Source: JAVJSD01 sp040219575
GTDB lineage: Bacteria; Planctomycetota; Planctomycetia; Pirellulales; Pirellulaceae
Assembly (NCBI GenBank): GCA_040219575.1
Contig: JAVJSD010000144.1
Location: forward strand, 80,306-144,305
Direction: 5' to 3'
Length of the DNA: 64,000 bases
In this document: one piece after another, positions 17,168 to 26,324 of the stretch
How the letters are laid out: each line of letters begins with the position of its first letter
How positions within the stretch are numbered: position 1 is the first letter of the stretch
Program-made: the position numbers and the translations under genes
Notes under the pieces: generated by a model
What the model saw: only the letters and a program-made list of their open reading frames with translations
Databases searched by the model: none
Told to the model about the DNA's origin: nothing

Positions 17168-17707
17168 GTGCTCACCGCTAGACCGAAAGTCGCCGAACTG
17201 GCGTTTCAACTTTACGGCCGCTCGCTTCATCCCGAGCTGTTCAAGACATACAAGTCGCACACGGTCGAGCGCGGCGGTTATTCCGCGAAAATCGATATCA
17301 CCAGCGCCGGGCACGTCGTGACTTGGCGCTGCGGCGGGATGACGCTCACGGAAGTGGCGGCTTCGGCCCAGCATCCGTTGCCGCAACGTCGCCGGCTGCT
17401 CTCGTACCGGCTCCGCGGTCAGAGGCACGACCGCGTCGAATGCCGCGGCGGCGTGACCTATCAGATGAGCTTTCAGCTCGAACCGGCCGAGCCCGAGGTG
17501 TTCTGGACCTTTCAGCGGGAGCTCGCCGACGACGGACAACGGCAGGGCATGCTGTACAATTTCGACGCCAGCGGCCGAATGGCGATGGGCGCGCTGAGCT
17601 ATATTCACGTCGAAACGCGCAACCGCAGCGTGTTGGTGCAGGCCTTTCACACGTTCCCCGACGATTACGCCATCGTCAAAAGCCAGTCGATGTTCGAACT
17701 GCCGTAG
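17168..17707 (+). CDS. DUF2617-like conserved protein
   Basis: 179 residues from a GTG with AAGGAA upstream at about eight bases. Cytoplasmic in appearance, no membrane segments. It resembles DUF2617 proteins in length and in motifs such as LYGRSLHPE and the C-terminal FHTFPDDYAIVKSQSMFEL. These are seen in planctomycetes and actinobacteria and have no known function. Family assignment is from memory of the pattern and is tentative. It stands alone on the plus strand and is convergent with the PhyH gene. Confidence 0.65.
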   Translation: MLTARPKVAELAFQLYGRSLHPELFKTYKSHTVERGGYSAKIDITSAGHVVTWRCGGMTLTEVAASAQHPLPQRRRLLSYRLRGQRHDRVECRGGVTYQMSFQLEPAEPEVFWTFQRELADDGQRQGMLYNFDASGRMAMGALSYIHVETRNRSVLVQAFHTFPDDYAIVKSQSMFELP

Positions 17708-17775
17708 GGCCGTCGAAGGGGCGTTCTCGAATACGTCGGCGTCCAAGCGGAATGCGGGTTTCCGCAACCATTCTC

Positions 17776-18543
17776 CTACTTGAGAAAGCCACTTTGCGTC
17801 ATGGCTTCGCGGCTGAGCGCGTCGTTTTGCGGATCGTCGAGCGCCAGCAGCCTGCGCTGCTCCGCCGTCAGATTCCTCTGCACCTCGGCGCTTAGCAGAT
17901 TTCTCTGGTGCTGTTGTTGCGGTTTGTCGCGCCGGCAGTAGAAAACGTGCACCGCCGTCCGCGAGCGATCCGTGCGGTTCGCCGTCCCGCCGTGCCACAC
18001 ATGCGCGTTCATCACCAGCACGTCGCCGGCTCGGGCGGTGATCAGTGTTTCGGCCGGATGCGCCGCCCGGGGGTCGTCGAGGGCGTCTTGCGGTAATCGT
18101 CCCCAACGATGCGAACCGGGCACGGCGCGAAGGGCGCCGTTGTCGCAGGTGAAATCGTCGAGCAGCCAAACCGTGTTGCAGACCCAGTAGCCGCGCTCGT
18201 CGGCCACGGCGCCCATATCGGCGTGCAACGGCTGCGCGGAATCCCACCGTGGATTCACCGACCGCGCGTTCATGCTGCTCAGCTTCACGTCGGGCCCCAG
18301 CACGTGACGCACCAGCGGGAGAATCTCGGGCCGGGCCAGCAGGTTGCGAAACACGTCGCCCTTGTCGACCAGATTCGCCAACCGCCGGCTGCCTGGCTCC
18401 TGCTTGAACTCGGCCCCCGCCCGATCGCCTTCCCGCTGAAAAAGCGATTCCACACGCTCGCGCAATTCGCCAAGCAGCGCGGCGTCCATCAACTGCGGCA
18501 GCACGACATAGCCGAGTTCGTCGAGTTGTAACTGCGTGTCCAT
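17776..18543 (-). CDS. phytanoyl-CoA dioxygenase (PhyH) family protein
   Basis: 255 residues of the double-stranded beta-helix type that uses Fe(II) and 2-oxoglutarate. The iron ligands are visible: H107 and D109 in PLHADMG and the distal H184 in NAHVWHGG, followed by an arginine-rich NRTDRSR region expected to hold 2-oxoglutarate. It probably hydroxylates a small molecule, but the substrate is unknown; the family is broad (phytanoyl-CoA, ectoine, natural products). No signal peptide. The C-terminal third (Gln-rich DKPQQQHQR) is variable. It is downstream of the PQQ-propeller protein gene on the same strand. Confidence 0.88.
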   Translation of the reverse strand: MDTQLQLDELGYVVLPQLMDAALLGELRERVESLFQREGDRAGAEFKQEPGSRRLANLVDKGDVFRNLLARPEILPLVRHVLGPDVKLSSMNARSVNPRWDSAQPLHADMGAVADERGYWVCNTVWLLDDFTCDNGALRAVPGSHRWGRLPQDALDDPRAAHPAETLITARAGDVLVMNAHVWHGGTANRTDRSRTAVHVFYCRRDKPQQQHQRNLLSAEVQRNLTAEQRRLLALDDPQNDALSREAMTQSGFLK

Positions 18544-18565
18544 CGGGAACCGGACCCCAGAAACC

Positions 18566-18634
18566 TCACCTACTCACCTACGACGGCAAAGCCGTCGGCT
18601 TGGAGGAAAGTCGCTCACCACTCACCACTCACTT
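18566..18634. repeat. R3/R4 composite overlapping a stop codon (second copy)
   Basis: An R4 hairpin (CGACGGC at 18581-18587 with GCCGTCG at 18591-18597, loop AAA) is flanked on the right by an R3 copy (CTCACCACTCACCACTCAC, 18614-18632) and on the left by a weaker one (CTCACCTACTCACCTA). The TGA stop of the propeller gene (18629-18631) is inside the R3 arm, as with the permease gene at 6877. Confidence 0.75.
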
Positions 18635-19939
18635 CTCCCCCACCCCGAAGCAGCGGAGGATCGACTCGCCGCCGTTGTTGCCGCGGACGAAGAGTCGACC
18701 GTTGGAGAGCGCGGGAATGGCTCGCACGACGGCGCCGCGCTGATCGTCGAACAGATCGGCGCCGGCCAATTCGTGAAATCCCTTGGGCGAAGCCTCCGCC
18801 AGCACCAGGCGCCCGTCGTTCTTGGCCAGCAGCAGTTTGTCGCCGGCCAGAATGGCGTGGGCCACGCCGAAGTCGTCGACGGACCACTGCACCTGGCCCG
18901 TCTTGGCGTCGAGGCATCGCAACACGCCGACGCCGATGTCTTCGCGTCCGTCGACGCCGTACAGGTAGTCGTTGCGGAAGACGCAGGTCGTGTACTGGCT
19001 CGACATCACCTCGTCGTTGGCCCACACCGTCTCCACGCCGCGATCGCCGATGCGGGCCAGTTTCGCCCCCACGCCGTAACTGGCGGAGACGAACAGCAGA
19101 TTCTTGTCGAATACCAGCGGCGTGGCGGCGTTCACCGTGGGCCCCCGCTTGCCGAACGGAAATTGGAATCGCACGTCGCCCGTGGCCGGATCGACCGAAA
19201 TGGCGCTCGTTCGCGTGACGAAGATGGCGTGCGGCTTGCCGTCGATCTCGGCGTAGGTGGGCGACGAGTAGCTGGCCCGCTCGTCGGTCTTGCTCCACAG
19301 CGTCGCACCGTCCTTGAGCGAAAAGGCGACCAGGCCCGCTCCCTCGCGGCCGCCGACGTTGACCAGCACCGCGTCGCCGATGGCGATCGGCGTGCTCCCC
19401 GCCCCGAAGTATCCTTCGTCGCCGTCGAAATCGTCGAACGTGCTCCGCGACCACAGCTTCTTGCCGTCGGCCAGGGCCACGCAGTGCAGGTCGCCGGCCG
19501 CGCCGAACGCGATGACGCGGTCGTGGTGAATCACCGGCACGCAGCGCGGTCCGGTGTCGGGGTTGATGCCGCCCCGGTAGTTGGCCTCGAAGTCGGCCCG
19601 CCACAGCGAGCGTCCCGAGGCCACGTCGAAGGCCTCGACGCGCTCCACGTCGTCGACGCGATGAAACGCCAGCACGCGGTCGCCCTTGACGGCCGGTCCC
19701 GCGTAGCCGCTGCCGAGGGCGGCTTGCCACAACCGGGGCGGCCCGTCGGCCGGCCACTTGGCGGTCAGCGTCTCCCCTTCCGCCACGCCGTTGCGATGCG
19801 GCCCCAGAATCTGCGGCCAGTCGCCGGCATCGGCTCGCTTTGCACGGGCGTCAAGCAGACCGGCGACGAGCAAACCGGCGACGAGCAATGTCGTCGCCGT
19901 GGCGACCCTGGGCTTGTTGATTCTTAGAATCCCGCTCAT
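18629..19939 (-). CDS. secreted PQQ-binding-like beta-propeller protein
   Basis: 436 residues. A signal sequence at about 12-37 contains a small direct repeat (VAGLLVAGLL). The mature part has repeated propeller blades marked by DWPQILGPHRNG, FDVASGRSLW, LADGKKLWSR, LKDGATLWSK and LDAKTGQVQWS, as in PQQ-dependent dehydrogenase and BamB propellers. No haem motif or methanol-dehydrogenase catalytic cysteine pair is seen, so it may be structural or bind a partner. Families of this kind are abundant in planctomycetes. The stop codon lies in an R3 repeat. Confidence 0.88.
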   Translation of the reverse strand: MSGILRINKPRVATATTLLVAGLLVAGLLDARAKRADAGDWPQILGPHRNGVAEGETLTAKWPADGPPRLWQAALGSGYAGPAVKGDRVLAFHRVDDVERVEAFDVASGRSLWRADFEANYRGGINPDTGPRCVPVIHHDRVIAFGAAGDLHCVALADGKKLWSRSTFDDFDGDEGYFGAGSTPIAIGDAVLVNVGGREGAGLVAFSLKDGATLWSKTDERASYSSPTYAEIDGKPHAIFVTRTSAISVDPATGDVRFQFPFGKRGPTVNAATPLVFDKNLLFVSASYGVGAKLARIGDRGVETVWANDEVMSSQYTTCVFRNDYLYGVDGREDIGVGVLRCLDAKTGQVQWSVDDFGVAHAILAGDKLLLAKNDGRLVLAEASPKGFHELAGADLFDDQRGAVVRAIPALSNGRLFVRGNNGGESILRCFGVGEK

Positions 19940-20044
19940 CGCTGTCTCCTTGGGACGTGCTTGGAAATCACTATCCGACGGACGTGAACGCCGAAGTGGA
20001 CGCCGAAGTGGACGCCCGTCGTACGGGAGGAGTTGGTCGTCTGC

Positions 20045-20824
20045 TTACTCACTGAAAAAATCGCTGAACGTGTCCTTGAACTTTTCGACGCCGCGCCGCA
20101 GCGCGACCGCGTCCATCCCGAAACTCAGCATCCGGCAACCGAGATCGACCGAGCGCTGCGCGAAAGCGGGATCGACCGCGATCGTTCCCCAGCCGACTCC
20201 GTGCTTCTTGCAGGCCGCCGCCACTTTTTCGTAGGCGTTCCATAATTTGTCGCTATCGAACTGGCCGAATACGCCGAGCTCCATCGACAGATCGCTGGGG
20301 CCGACGAACAGCATGTCGAGGCCCGGCAGCGCCGCGATCTCGTCGGCCTGCTCGAGCGAGCCGAGCGTTTCGATCTGCACCACCGCCAGTGAATCGCGGT
20401 TGCTGTCGGCGAAAAACTGGGCGCCCGGTTTGCCGCCGTAGTGTGCGTCGCGGCCGCTGAGGTTGACGCCGCGATTTCCCTCGGGCGCGAATTTCATCCA
20501 GCTCAAAAACTCGCGGGCCTGTTCGACGGTGTCGATGCGGGCGCCCATCAAGCCGTTCGCGCCCGCTTCCAGGTTCTGCGTCGCCTGCCAGTAGCCGGTC
20601 AATGGCATCCTCACGAAGTGGTCGAACCCGTGGGCCCGGCCGCAAAGCGACGCCAGGCCGATCTGCTCGTAGGTCACGCCGGCATGCTCCTGATCGAGCC
20701 AGAAGCCGTGAAACCCGCCGACCAGACCGTAGACGTCGAACGTGACGGGGTGGATCAAACGTCCGGCGCAGAAGACGCGAATGACCTGGTCTTCGGCGAG
20801 AAGCTTTTTGAACGAGTGTTGCAT
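20045..20824 (-). CDS. HpcH/HpaI-family class II aldolase
   Basis: 259 residues. This TIM-barrel family cleaves or forms keto acids such as 4-hydroxy-2-oxoheptanedioate or 2-dehydro-3-deoxyglucarate with a divalent metal. Visible marks are FWLDQEHAGVTYEQ (E46/H47 base region), VQIETLGSLEQADEIAALPG with the metal-ligand Glu, and DMLFVGPSDLSMELG. The start at 20824 (MQHSFKKLL) was chosen; 15 in-frame residues upstream are unlikely coding. The substrate cannot be told from sequence. Cytoplasmic. No catabolic operon surrounds it. Confidence 0.9.
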   Translation of the reverse strand: MQHSFKKLLAEDQVIRVFCAGRLIHPVTFDVYGLVGGFHGFWLDQEHAGVTYEQIGLASLCGRAHGFDHFVRMPLTGYWQATQNLEAGANGLMGARIDTVEQAREFLSWMKFAPEGNRGVNLSGRDAHYGGKPGAQFFADSNRDSLAVVQIETLGSLEQADEIAALPGLDMLFVGPSDLSMELGVFGQFDSDKLWNAYEKVAAACKKHGVGWGTIAVDPAFAQRSVDLGCRMLSFGMDAVALRRGVEKFKDTFSDFFSE

Positions 20825-21008
20825 GGCGGGCTTTCGAGGGAGGGATGCTGCGCGGGGAGGGCCGAGCAACCGGCCGCAGGCTCGATTCTAGCCGTTCGGC
20901 GAGGCGTCGACCACATCGCGACAGCGGTCGCGGCATGCCTATAATGTCCCGCGGAATTACGACCGGCGGCGGCCGCGCGAACCATCCGCCAGGACGGAAG
21001 GAGTCTGT

Positions 21009-23234
21009 ATGACCAAGGAGGAGCACGCCGGGCGGCATCTGGGACTGCTCGGCGCGACCGGCGTGGGCGTGGGCGCGATCGTGGGCGGGGGAATTCTGGC
21101 CCTGGCGGGCGCCGCTTTCGCCGCCACCGGCCCCAGCGCGGTGCTGGCCTTCGCGCTCAACGGCGTGATCGCCTTGCTGACCGCCCTCAGCTTCGCCGAG
21201 ATCGCCTCGAAGTTTCCCCAATCGGGCGGAACCTACACGTTCGCCAAGAAGGTTCTCACGATCGAGGCCGCCTTCACCGTCGGCTGGGTCGTGTGGTTCG
21301 CCTCGATCGTGGCATCCGTGCTGTACGCGCTGGGGTTTGGACAGTTCGCGGCGGTCGTCGTCGCCGATGTCTGGCGATCCTTCGGAGGCGAGCCGCCGGC
21401 GTGGCTCACCGGCTTCTGGGGCGTGACCGGCCTGGCCGTGGCGGCGACGATCTTCTACACGCTGATGCTGTGCTGGAAAAGCTCCGGAGGCGGACAACTC
21501 GCCAATCTGGGAAAAGTGCTGGTGTTCGCCGTGCTGATCGCCGGCGGCTTGTGGGCCATGTGCGGGCGTTCGGCGCCGTCGCTCGGTCGGGCGCTGACTC
21601 CTTTTTTCGCCGAAGGCGCGGCCGGTCTGTTTCAAGCGATGGGCTTCACCTTCATCGCCCTGCAAGGCTTCGACCTGATCGCCGCGGTGGGAGGCGAGGT
21701 CCGGCATCCTGAACGCACGATTCCCCGCGCGATGCTCGGTTCGCTCGGCATCGCCCTGCTGATCTACATTCCGCTGCTGCTGGTGATCGCCACGGTCGGC
21801 ATGGCGCCGGAGCAATCGGTGACCGAGGTGAGCCGCGCCGCGCCCGATACGCTGGTGGCGGCCGCCGCCGAGCAGTACCTCGGATCGTTCGGCTACTGGC
21901 TGGTTTTGGTGGCGGCGGTGTTGTCGATGCTCTCGGCGCTGCAGGCGAATCTGTTGGCCGCCTCGCGCGTGGCGATGACGATGGCCGGCGACCGCACGCT
22001 GCCCCGCGCCTTGTCGAAGCTGTCGTCGCGGAAGACGCCGCAGACGGCCATCCTGCTCACTTCGCTGATCGTGATGGCGGTGGTGATCGTGCTGCCCGAC
22101 GTGTCGGCCGCCGGCGCCGCCGCGAGCTTGATCTTTCTGATCACGTTCGCGCTGGCGCATTGGATCGCCGTCCTGGTTCGGCAGCGAAGCGTTAGCCGTC
22201 CGCCGCCGTTTCGCTCGCCGCTGTTTCCCCTGGTGCCGGTGTTGGGCGGCGCGGCTTGCGTGGCCTTGGCGATCTATCAGGGAGTGGCCGTGCGTTCGGC
22301 CGGCGTCATCACGGTCGTCTGGCTGGCGGCAGGGGGCCTGTTGTTTCTGGCGTTGTTCGCCCGTCGGGCGCGAATCGCCGACGCTTCCAGTGCGGCGCTC
22401 GATCCGGAGGTGATGCAACTGCGCGGCCGCAGTCCGTTGGTGCTGGTTCCCGTCGCCAACCCCGCCACAGCCGAGGGGCTGATGGAGGTCGCCGCCGCCA
22501 TGGCGCCTCCCGAAGTGGGCCGCGTGCTGGTGCTGTCGGTGGTCGTCGCGCCACCGAATTGGCGGCCGGAAGAGAATCCGCGTCCGCTCGACGACGCCCA
22601 GGCCGTGTTGCGCGAGGCGATCACCTCCACCGCCGCCAGTGGAAACATTCCCGAGTCGCTGACGACCGTCGCCCCCGATCCGTGGCCGGAAATCGCCCGC
22701 GTGGCGGAAGCGTACCGCTGCGAAAGCGTGCTGCTGGGCCTGAGCCGACTCAACGAGGATTCCGACGCCACGCCGCTCGACCAGGTGATGAGCCGCGTCG
22801 ACTGCGACCTGGTCGTGCTGCGCGCCGCCAAGGGTTGGCGGATCGACCAGGCGCGGCGAATTCTCGTGCCGGTCGGAGGCCGCGGCGGGCACGAACTGCT
22901 CTTGGCTCGGCTGCTGGCGAGTTTATGGCGGCGCGGCACGCGCGACGTGACGTTCCTCCGCATCCTGCCCGCGTCGGCCTCGGCCGCGGATCAACGGGCG
23001 GCGCGGCAGGCGCTGCGGCGGCTGGCGGTCGACGTCTGGCCGGAGCAGCCGCAGTTCGAGATCGTGCTCAGCGACGCCCCGGGCGAAGAGGTGGCGCGGT
23101 GCGCCGCCGAGTGCGATTTGGTCGTGCTCGGCGTGCAACGCGTCCATCGGCGGCAAAAGGTGTTCGGCAAGTTCACGCTGCAACTGGCCGCCACCACGTC
23201 GACACCGCTATTGTTGCTCAGCCGCCGCGGCTGA
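21009..23234 (+). CDS. APC-type amino-acid permease fused to universal-stress-like domains
   Basis: 741 residues. Residues 1-455 are an amino acid/polyamine permease of the APC superfamily with twelve predicted membrane segments (GVGVGAIVGGGILALAG is the first-helix motif). Residues about 470-740 are cytoplasmic and contain two universal-stress-protein-like halves: LVLVPVANPATAEGLMEVAA and RILVPVGGRGGHELLLARLL each begin one, and each ends in an LVVL pattern (DCDLVVLRAA; ECDLVVLGVQ). The nucleotide-binding GxxGS(N) motif is not clear. The fusion suggests transport controlled by a nucleotide or stress signal. The Shine-Dalgarno GGAAGGAG lies just upstream of the ATG. Convergent with the CorC-like gene. 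Confidence 0.88.
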   Translation: MTKEEHAGRHLGLLGATGVGVGAIVGGGILALAGAAFAATGPSAVLAFALNGVIALLTALSFAEIASKFPQSGGTYTFAKKVLTIEAAFTVGWVVWFASIVASVLYALGFGQFAAVVVADVWRSFGGEPPAWLTGFWGVTGLAVAATIFYTLMLCWKSSGGGQLANLGKVLVFAVLIAGGLWAMCGRSAPSLGRALTPFFAEGAAGLFQAMGFTFIALQGFDLIAAVGGEVRHPERTIPRAMLGSLGIALLIYIPLLLVIATVGMAPEQSVTEVSRAAPDTLVAAAAEQYLGSFGYWLVLVAAVLSMLSALQANLLAASRVAMTMAGDRTLPRALSKLSSRKTPQTAILLTSLIVMAVVIVLPDVSAAGAAASLIFLITFALAHWIAVLVRQRSVSRPPPFRSPLFPLVPVLGGAACVALAIYQGVAVRSAGVITVVWLAAGGLLFLALFARRARIADASSAALDPEVMQLRGRSPLVLVPVANPATAEGLMEVAAAMAPPEVGRVLVLSVVVAPPNWRPEENPRPLDDAQAVLREAITSTAASGNIPESLTTVAPDPWPEIARVAEAYRCESVLLGLSRLNEDSDATPLDQVMSRVDCDLVVLRAAKGWRIDQARRILVPVGGRGGHELLLARLLASLWRRGTRDVTFLRILPASASAADQRAARQALRRLAVDVWPEQPQFEIVLSDAPGEEVARCAAECDLVVLGVQRVHRRQKVFGKFTLQLAATTSTPLLLLSRRG

Positions 23235-23251
23235 ATCCGCCTGGTCGGGCG

Positions 23252-24562
23252 TCACGAGCGTTTGGTGAGACGCACTTCCTGCACCAATTGCCGACGGACC
23301 TTGCGAACCTGCAACTGCCAATCGCCGAGATCGACCGTGTCGCCGCGGCGGGCCGGCCGGTCTCCGCGGACCGCCAGCCAATCGTTGATGGTGTGCACCG
23401 GCCTTTCGTCGCTGGGTGAGAGCACGATGTCCGTCTCGGCCCGCAAGCGCTCGAGCGTGACGTTGCCTCCCGCGATCCAGCCGTCGCGGACGCGGTTGAG
23501 GTGCGACGGCAGGCGGTCGTATTCGTCGTGGATCTCGCCGACCAATTCCTCCAGCACGTCCTCCATCGTGATCATGCCCACGACGCGGCGCTCGCGGTCG
23601 CGGATCAGCGCGATGTGGTGATGCCGGCGGATGAGCGTCTCCAGGCAGGTGGCGACCGTCTCCTCTTCGGTGAACTCCGGCAGCGGCCGGACGATGTCGG
23701 CGAGCGTACCGTTCTCGGAAGTCGAGCGAGCCTGCGCCACCACATCCTTGAAGTTGACGTAGCCGATAATCCACTGCGGATCGCCGGCGGCTTCGGTCAC
23801 GGGAAACCGCGTGTGCATGTCCTGGCAGGCCGCGTCGAGCGCGCCGTCAGGTGGGGCGTCGGCCGTCAGCATGCTGATATGCTCGACCGGCAGCAGGATC
23901 TCGCGCACCGGGGTGCTGGGCAACCGGGCGGCCCCCACGATGATCCCCTCCTCGCGCTGTCCGATGATCCGCCAGGTGCGGGCCAGCGCGGCGATCGATC
24001 GCAATTCCTGGAATGCGGTGACCTCCGAGATCGTCTCCGCTTCCCCCTTTCTTCTTCGAACGACCAACCGCACCACCAACGACACCAGCGACTCCAACAG
24101 CCACACCACCGGCCAGACCGCGCGGGCGAACCACTCCATCGGCGGAGAAAGTCGCAGGCAGATCGTCTCGCGGTTGCGCAGCGCAATCACCTTCGGCACG
24201 AGTTCTCCGAACACGATCGTCACCACGGTCAGCGGCAGCACGACCATCGTGAGGGCCAGCAGGCGGCTATAGGGCGCCGCGACGCCCGCCTCGTCGAGAT
24301 AAGGCGCGATCGATTCCGCGGCCCCCACGCCGCCGGTCGCCGCCGCAACCGCGCCGACCAGCGTGATGCCCAGTTGCACCACCGTCAGGCTGGCCTCGAT
24401 ACGGCGCTTCATCCGCAGCGCCGAGTTGGCGCCGCGCCGCCCTTCGCGCGCCAACTGGTCGAGCTGCGCGAACCCCGCCGACGCCAGCGCGATCTCGTAG
24501 GCCGCGAACACGCCGTTGAAGCCGATCATCACGGCCACGGTCGCCAACTCAATAATCCACAT
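23252..24562 (-). CDS. CNNM/HlyC/CorC-family membrane protein
   Basis: 436 residues. An N-terminal DUF21 (CNNM) membrane domain with three to four helices (about 1-165; VFGELVPKVIALRN is its signature) is followed by a CBS-domain pair at about 205-330 (VREILLPVEHISML; IALIRDRERRVVGMITMEDVLEELVG minus its ends) and a C-terminal CorC_HlyC domain (about 345-430). The family is linked with magnesium or cobalt efflux in some members and was historically called hemolysin. A CorA transporter is encoded at 50183. The stop lies close to the convergent permease gene's stop. Confidence 0.93.
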   Translation of the reverse strand: MWIIELATVAVMIGFNGVFAAYEIALASAGFAQLDQLAREGRRGANSALRMKRRIEASLTVVQLGITLVGAVAAATGGVGAAESIAPYLDEAGVAAPYSRLLALTMVVLPLTVVTIVFGELVPKVIALRNRETICLRLSPPMEWFARAVWPVVWLLESLVSLVVRLVVRRRKGEAETISEVTAFQELRSIAALARTWRIIGQREEGIIVGAARLPSTPVREILLPVEHISMLTADAPPDGALDAACQDMHTRFPVTEAAGDPQWIIGYVNFKDVVAQARSTSENGTLADIVRPLPEFTEEETVATCLETLIRRHHHIALIRDRERRVVGMITMEDVLEELVGEIHDEYDRLPSHLNRVRDGWIAGGNVTLERLRAETDIVLSPSDERPVHTINDWLAVRGDRPARRGDTVDLGDWQLQVRKVRRQLVQEVRLTKRS

Positions 24563-25092
24563 CGCTGACCTCGGAGAGTTGTTCGATCAGTCATCCGTGT
24601 TCAACCGTGGCTGACTCCGCAGGTCGCTTGAAACCACGGATGAAACTCAGCCCGGCGTAGCCGGAACCGAGGTGGTCCGCAGAGGACGCAGATTGCCGCA
24701 GATGATCATGCAGTGCCAGCCAACTGTTTCTTAGACCGTTTGCCAAATCAAGAAGAAAAGACCAAATCGGTTCTCAACTCAAGTATCTGCGTTGCTAACA
24801 GTCGATTCCTGCACTTCCCGCGCAATTCTTCATCACCTCTGCTCTCTCTGCTGACTCCGGTTCCAACTCCGCGGCAATTCCTCCGTTCTCTTCGTTTCCT
24901 CATGTTCCATACTTGGCTGCGGCCGACAGGCCGCGCTGCGGAAATCTGCGTCCTCTGCGGACTCCCCGAAACTGCGCGCGGCCGGCGCGCACTTCGAACG
25001 GTTGTTCTACTGAGGAAACACGGTTGGAGCATAACCTTGCGGATCCTCCGCCGTAGGCCGGCGACAAGGTCGATTGGAGAGAGAGCCGCCGT
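24563..25092. repeat. spacer with R8, R9 and R2 repeats
   Basis: 530 bp without a gene. R9-like arms (TCATCCGTGTTCAACCGTGG and its opposed partner near 24630) lie at 24590-24652. R8 arms at 24675-24701 and 24936-24962 match as inverted copies at 26 of 27 positions (core GTCCGCAGAGGACGCAG). A reverse R2 arm is at 24875-24911. The right end carries one GTAGGCCGGC (R1 end) near 25051. Confidence 0.7.
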
Positions 25093-26079
25093 CTAGCGCG
25101 GCGGCTTCATCGCGTCGCCGAACACCGCGCGCATCTTCGACAGCGTGGGGGCGATGTGGAAGCGGCAGTACATGCGCGTGGCGTTCTTCGCGTAGTAGTC
25201 CTGATGGTCGTCGCCGGCGACGTAGAACTTTTTGAATGGCGCGATCTGCGTGACGATCGGATCGCGGAACACCTCCGCCTCGTCGAGCTTCTTGCGGTAC
25301 TTCTCGGCCTGCGCCCGCTGTTGGTCGTCGTGATAGAAGACGACCGAGCGGTACTGCTCGCCCACGTCGCTCCCCTGCCGGTTAAGCGTGGTGGGGTCGT
25401 GCGTCCGCCAGAACACTTCCAGCAGCTTGGCGTAGGAAACGACCTCCGGGTTGTAGGTGATCTGCGCCACTTCCGCGTGCCCCGTCGTGCCGCTGCAGAC
25501 TTGGTCGTAGGTCGGATTCTCCACGCGTCCGCCGCTGTAACCCGCTTCGACCTTGACCACCCCCTTCAAGCTCTCGAAGTACGCCTCACTGCACCAGAAG
25601 CAACCGGAGCCGAACGTCGCCACGGCCAGCTTGGGAGGCGACGCCGGCTCTTGCGACGCCGGCCCTTGCGACGCCTGCGGCCGATCACCGTCGCCGGTGT
25701 CGTCGCCGATGACGTCGCCCGCGATCACGCCGTCGGCCGCGCTGTCGGCCGCACCGTCGGCCTGCTCCGGCTGCACGTCTCTCGACGAACGCTCGTTCAA
25801 CGAATCGCCGCTCGACGCCGGTTCCTCGTCGCGCGCGGGTTGGGCGTCGTCGCCCGGCGCCGGCTCGTCGGCCGCCTTGTCGGCCGCCTCGCTCGGCGCA
25901 TAGTCCTTCGCTACGTCCTTCGCTTCGTCCAGAGTCGGAAACGCGGCGGCCGCATCGAGCTGCTCGCCGTGACCGACGCGGCCGCGCAGCACGTGAAATC
26001 CGTAGCCCGCCACCAGGCCCAGGGCGATCCCCAGCGCCAGCAGACGCCGGCCCGAGGGTTTGTTGAGGGAATTCAGCAT
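25093..26079 (-). CDS. msrA: membrane-anchored peptide methionine sulfoxide reductase A
   Basis: 328 residues. The C-terminal ~180 residues are a full MsrA that reduces methionine-S-sulfoxide: GSGCFWC with the catalytic C160, GYSGG, the TGHAEV region, EQYRSVVFYHDD and the HQDYYAKN motif. Ahead of it are an N-terminal helix (about 10-30, LLALGIALGLVAGYGFHVL) and a low-complexity acidic Ala/Asp/Glu/Ser/Pro linker (about 40-148). It thus looks tethered to the membrane with the enzyme on the outer face, to repair envelope proteins. The ATG at 26079 is chosen; an in-frame start 52 codons upstream would spoil the signal anchor. Resolving cysteines near the C-terminus are not obvious. Confidence 0.92.
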   Translation of the reverse strand: MLNSLNKPSGRRLLALGIALGLVAGYGFHVLRGRVGHGEQLDAAAAFPTLDEAKDVAKDYAPSEAADKAADEPAPGDDAQPARDEEPASSGDSLNERSSRDVQPEQADGAADSAADGVIAGDVIGDDTGDGDRPQASQGPASQEPASPPKLAVATFGSGCFWCSEAYFESLKGVVKVEAGYSGGRVENPTYDQVCSGTTGHAEVAQITYNPEVVSYAKLLEVFWRTHDPTTLNRQGSDVGEQYRSVVFYHDDQQRAQAEKYRKKLDEAEVFRDPIVTQIAPFKKFYVAGDDHQDYYAKNATRMYCRFHIAPTLSKMRAVFGDAMKPPR

Positions 26080-26324
26080 GTCTTCAGATCGCTGCAGGAT
26101 TTCTTGTAGACGGCCGTCGACGTCGACTTCAACGTCCGTCGTACCAAGGCGGCCGCAAATCGGCCCACGTCTTGAACCAATTCTAGGAATCGACGTCGCC
26201 GCCGTCTGCGCATTGTGCGGCCCCACGATCTCCATCGCCCGATTTCGCGGCGATTTTTTCGCCGTTTTCGGGTCAGATCTCCCTCGCGGCCCCGTTTTCA
26301 GCCTCGGTCACAGGAGGAAATAAC

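Noticed and set aside
20253..22892. Long minus-strand open frame (about 880 codons) opposite the permease-USP gene
   Set aside because: Arg/His/Gln-rich shadow of a real membrane-protein gene; no domain and no start signal.
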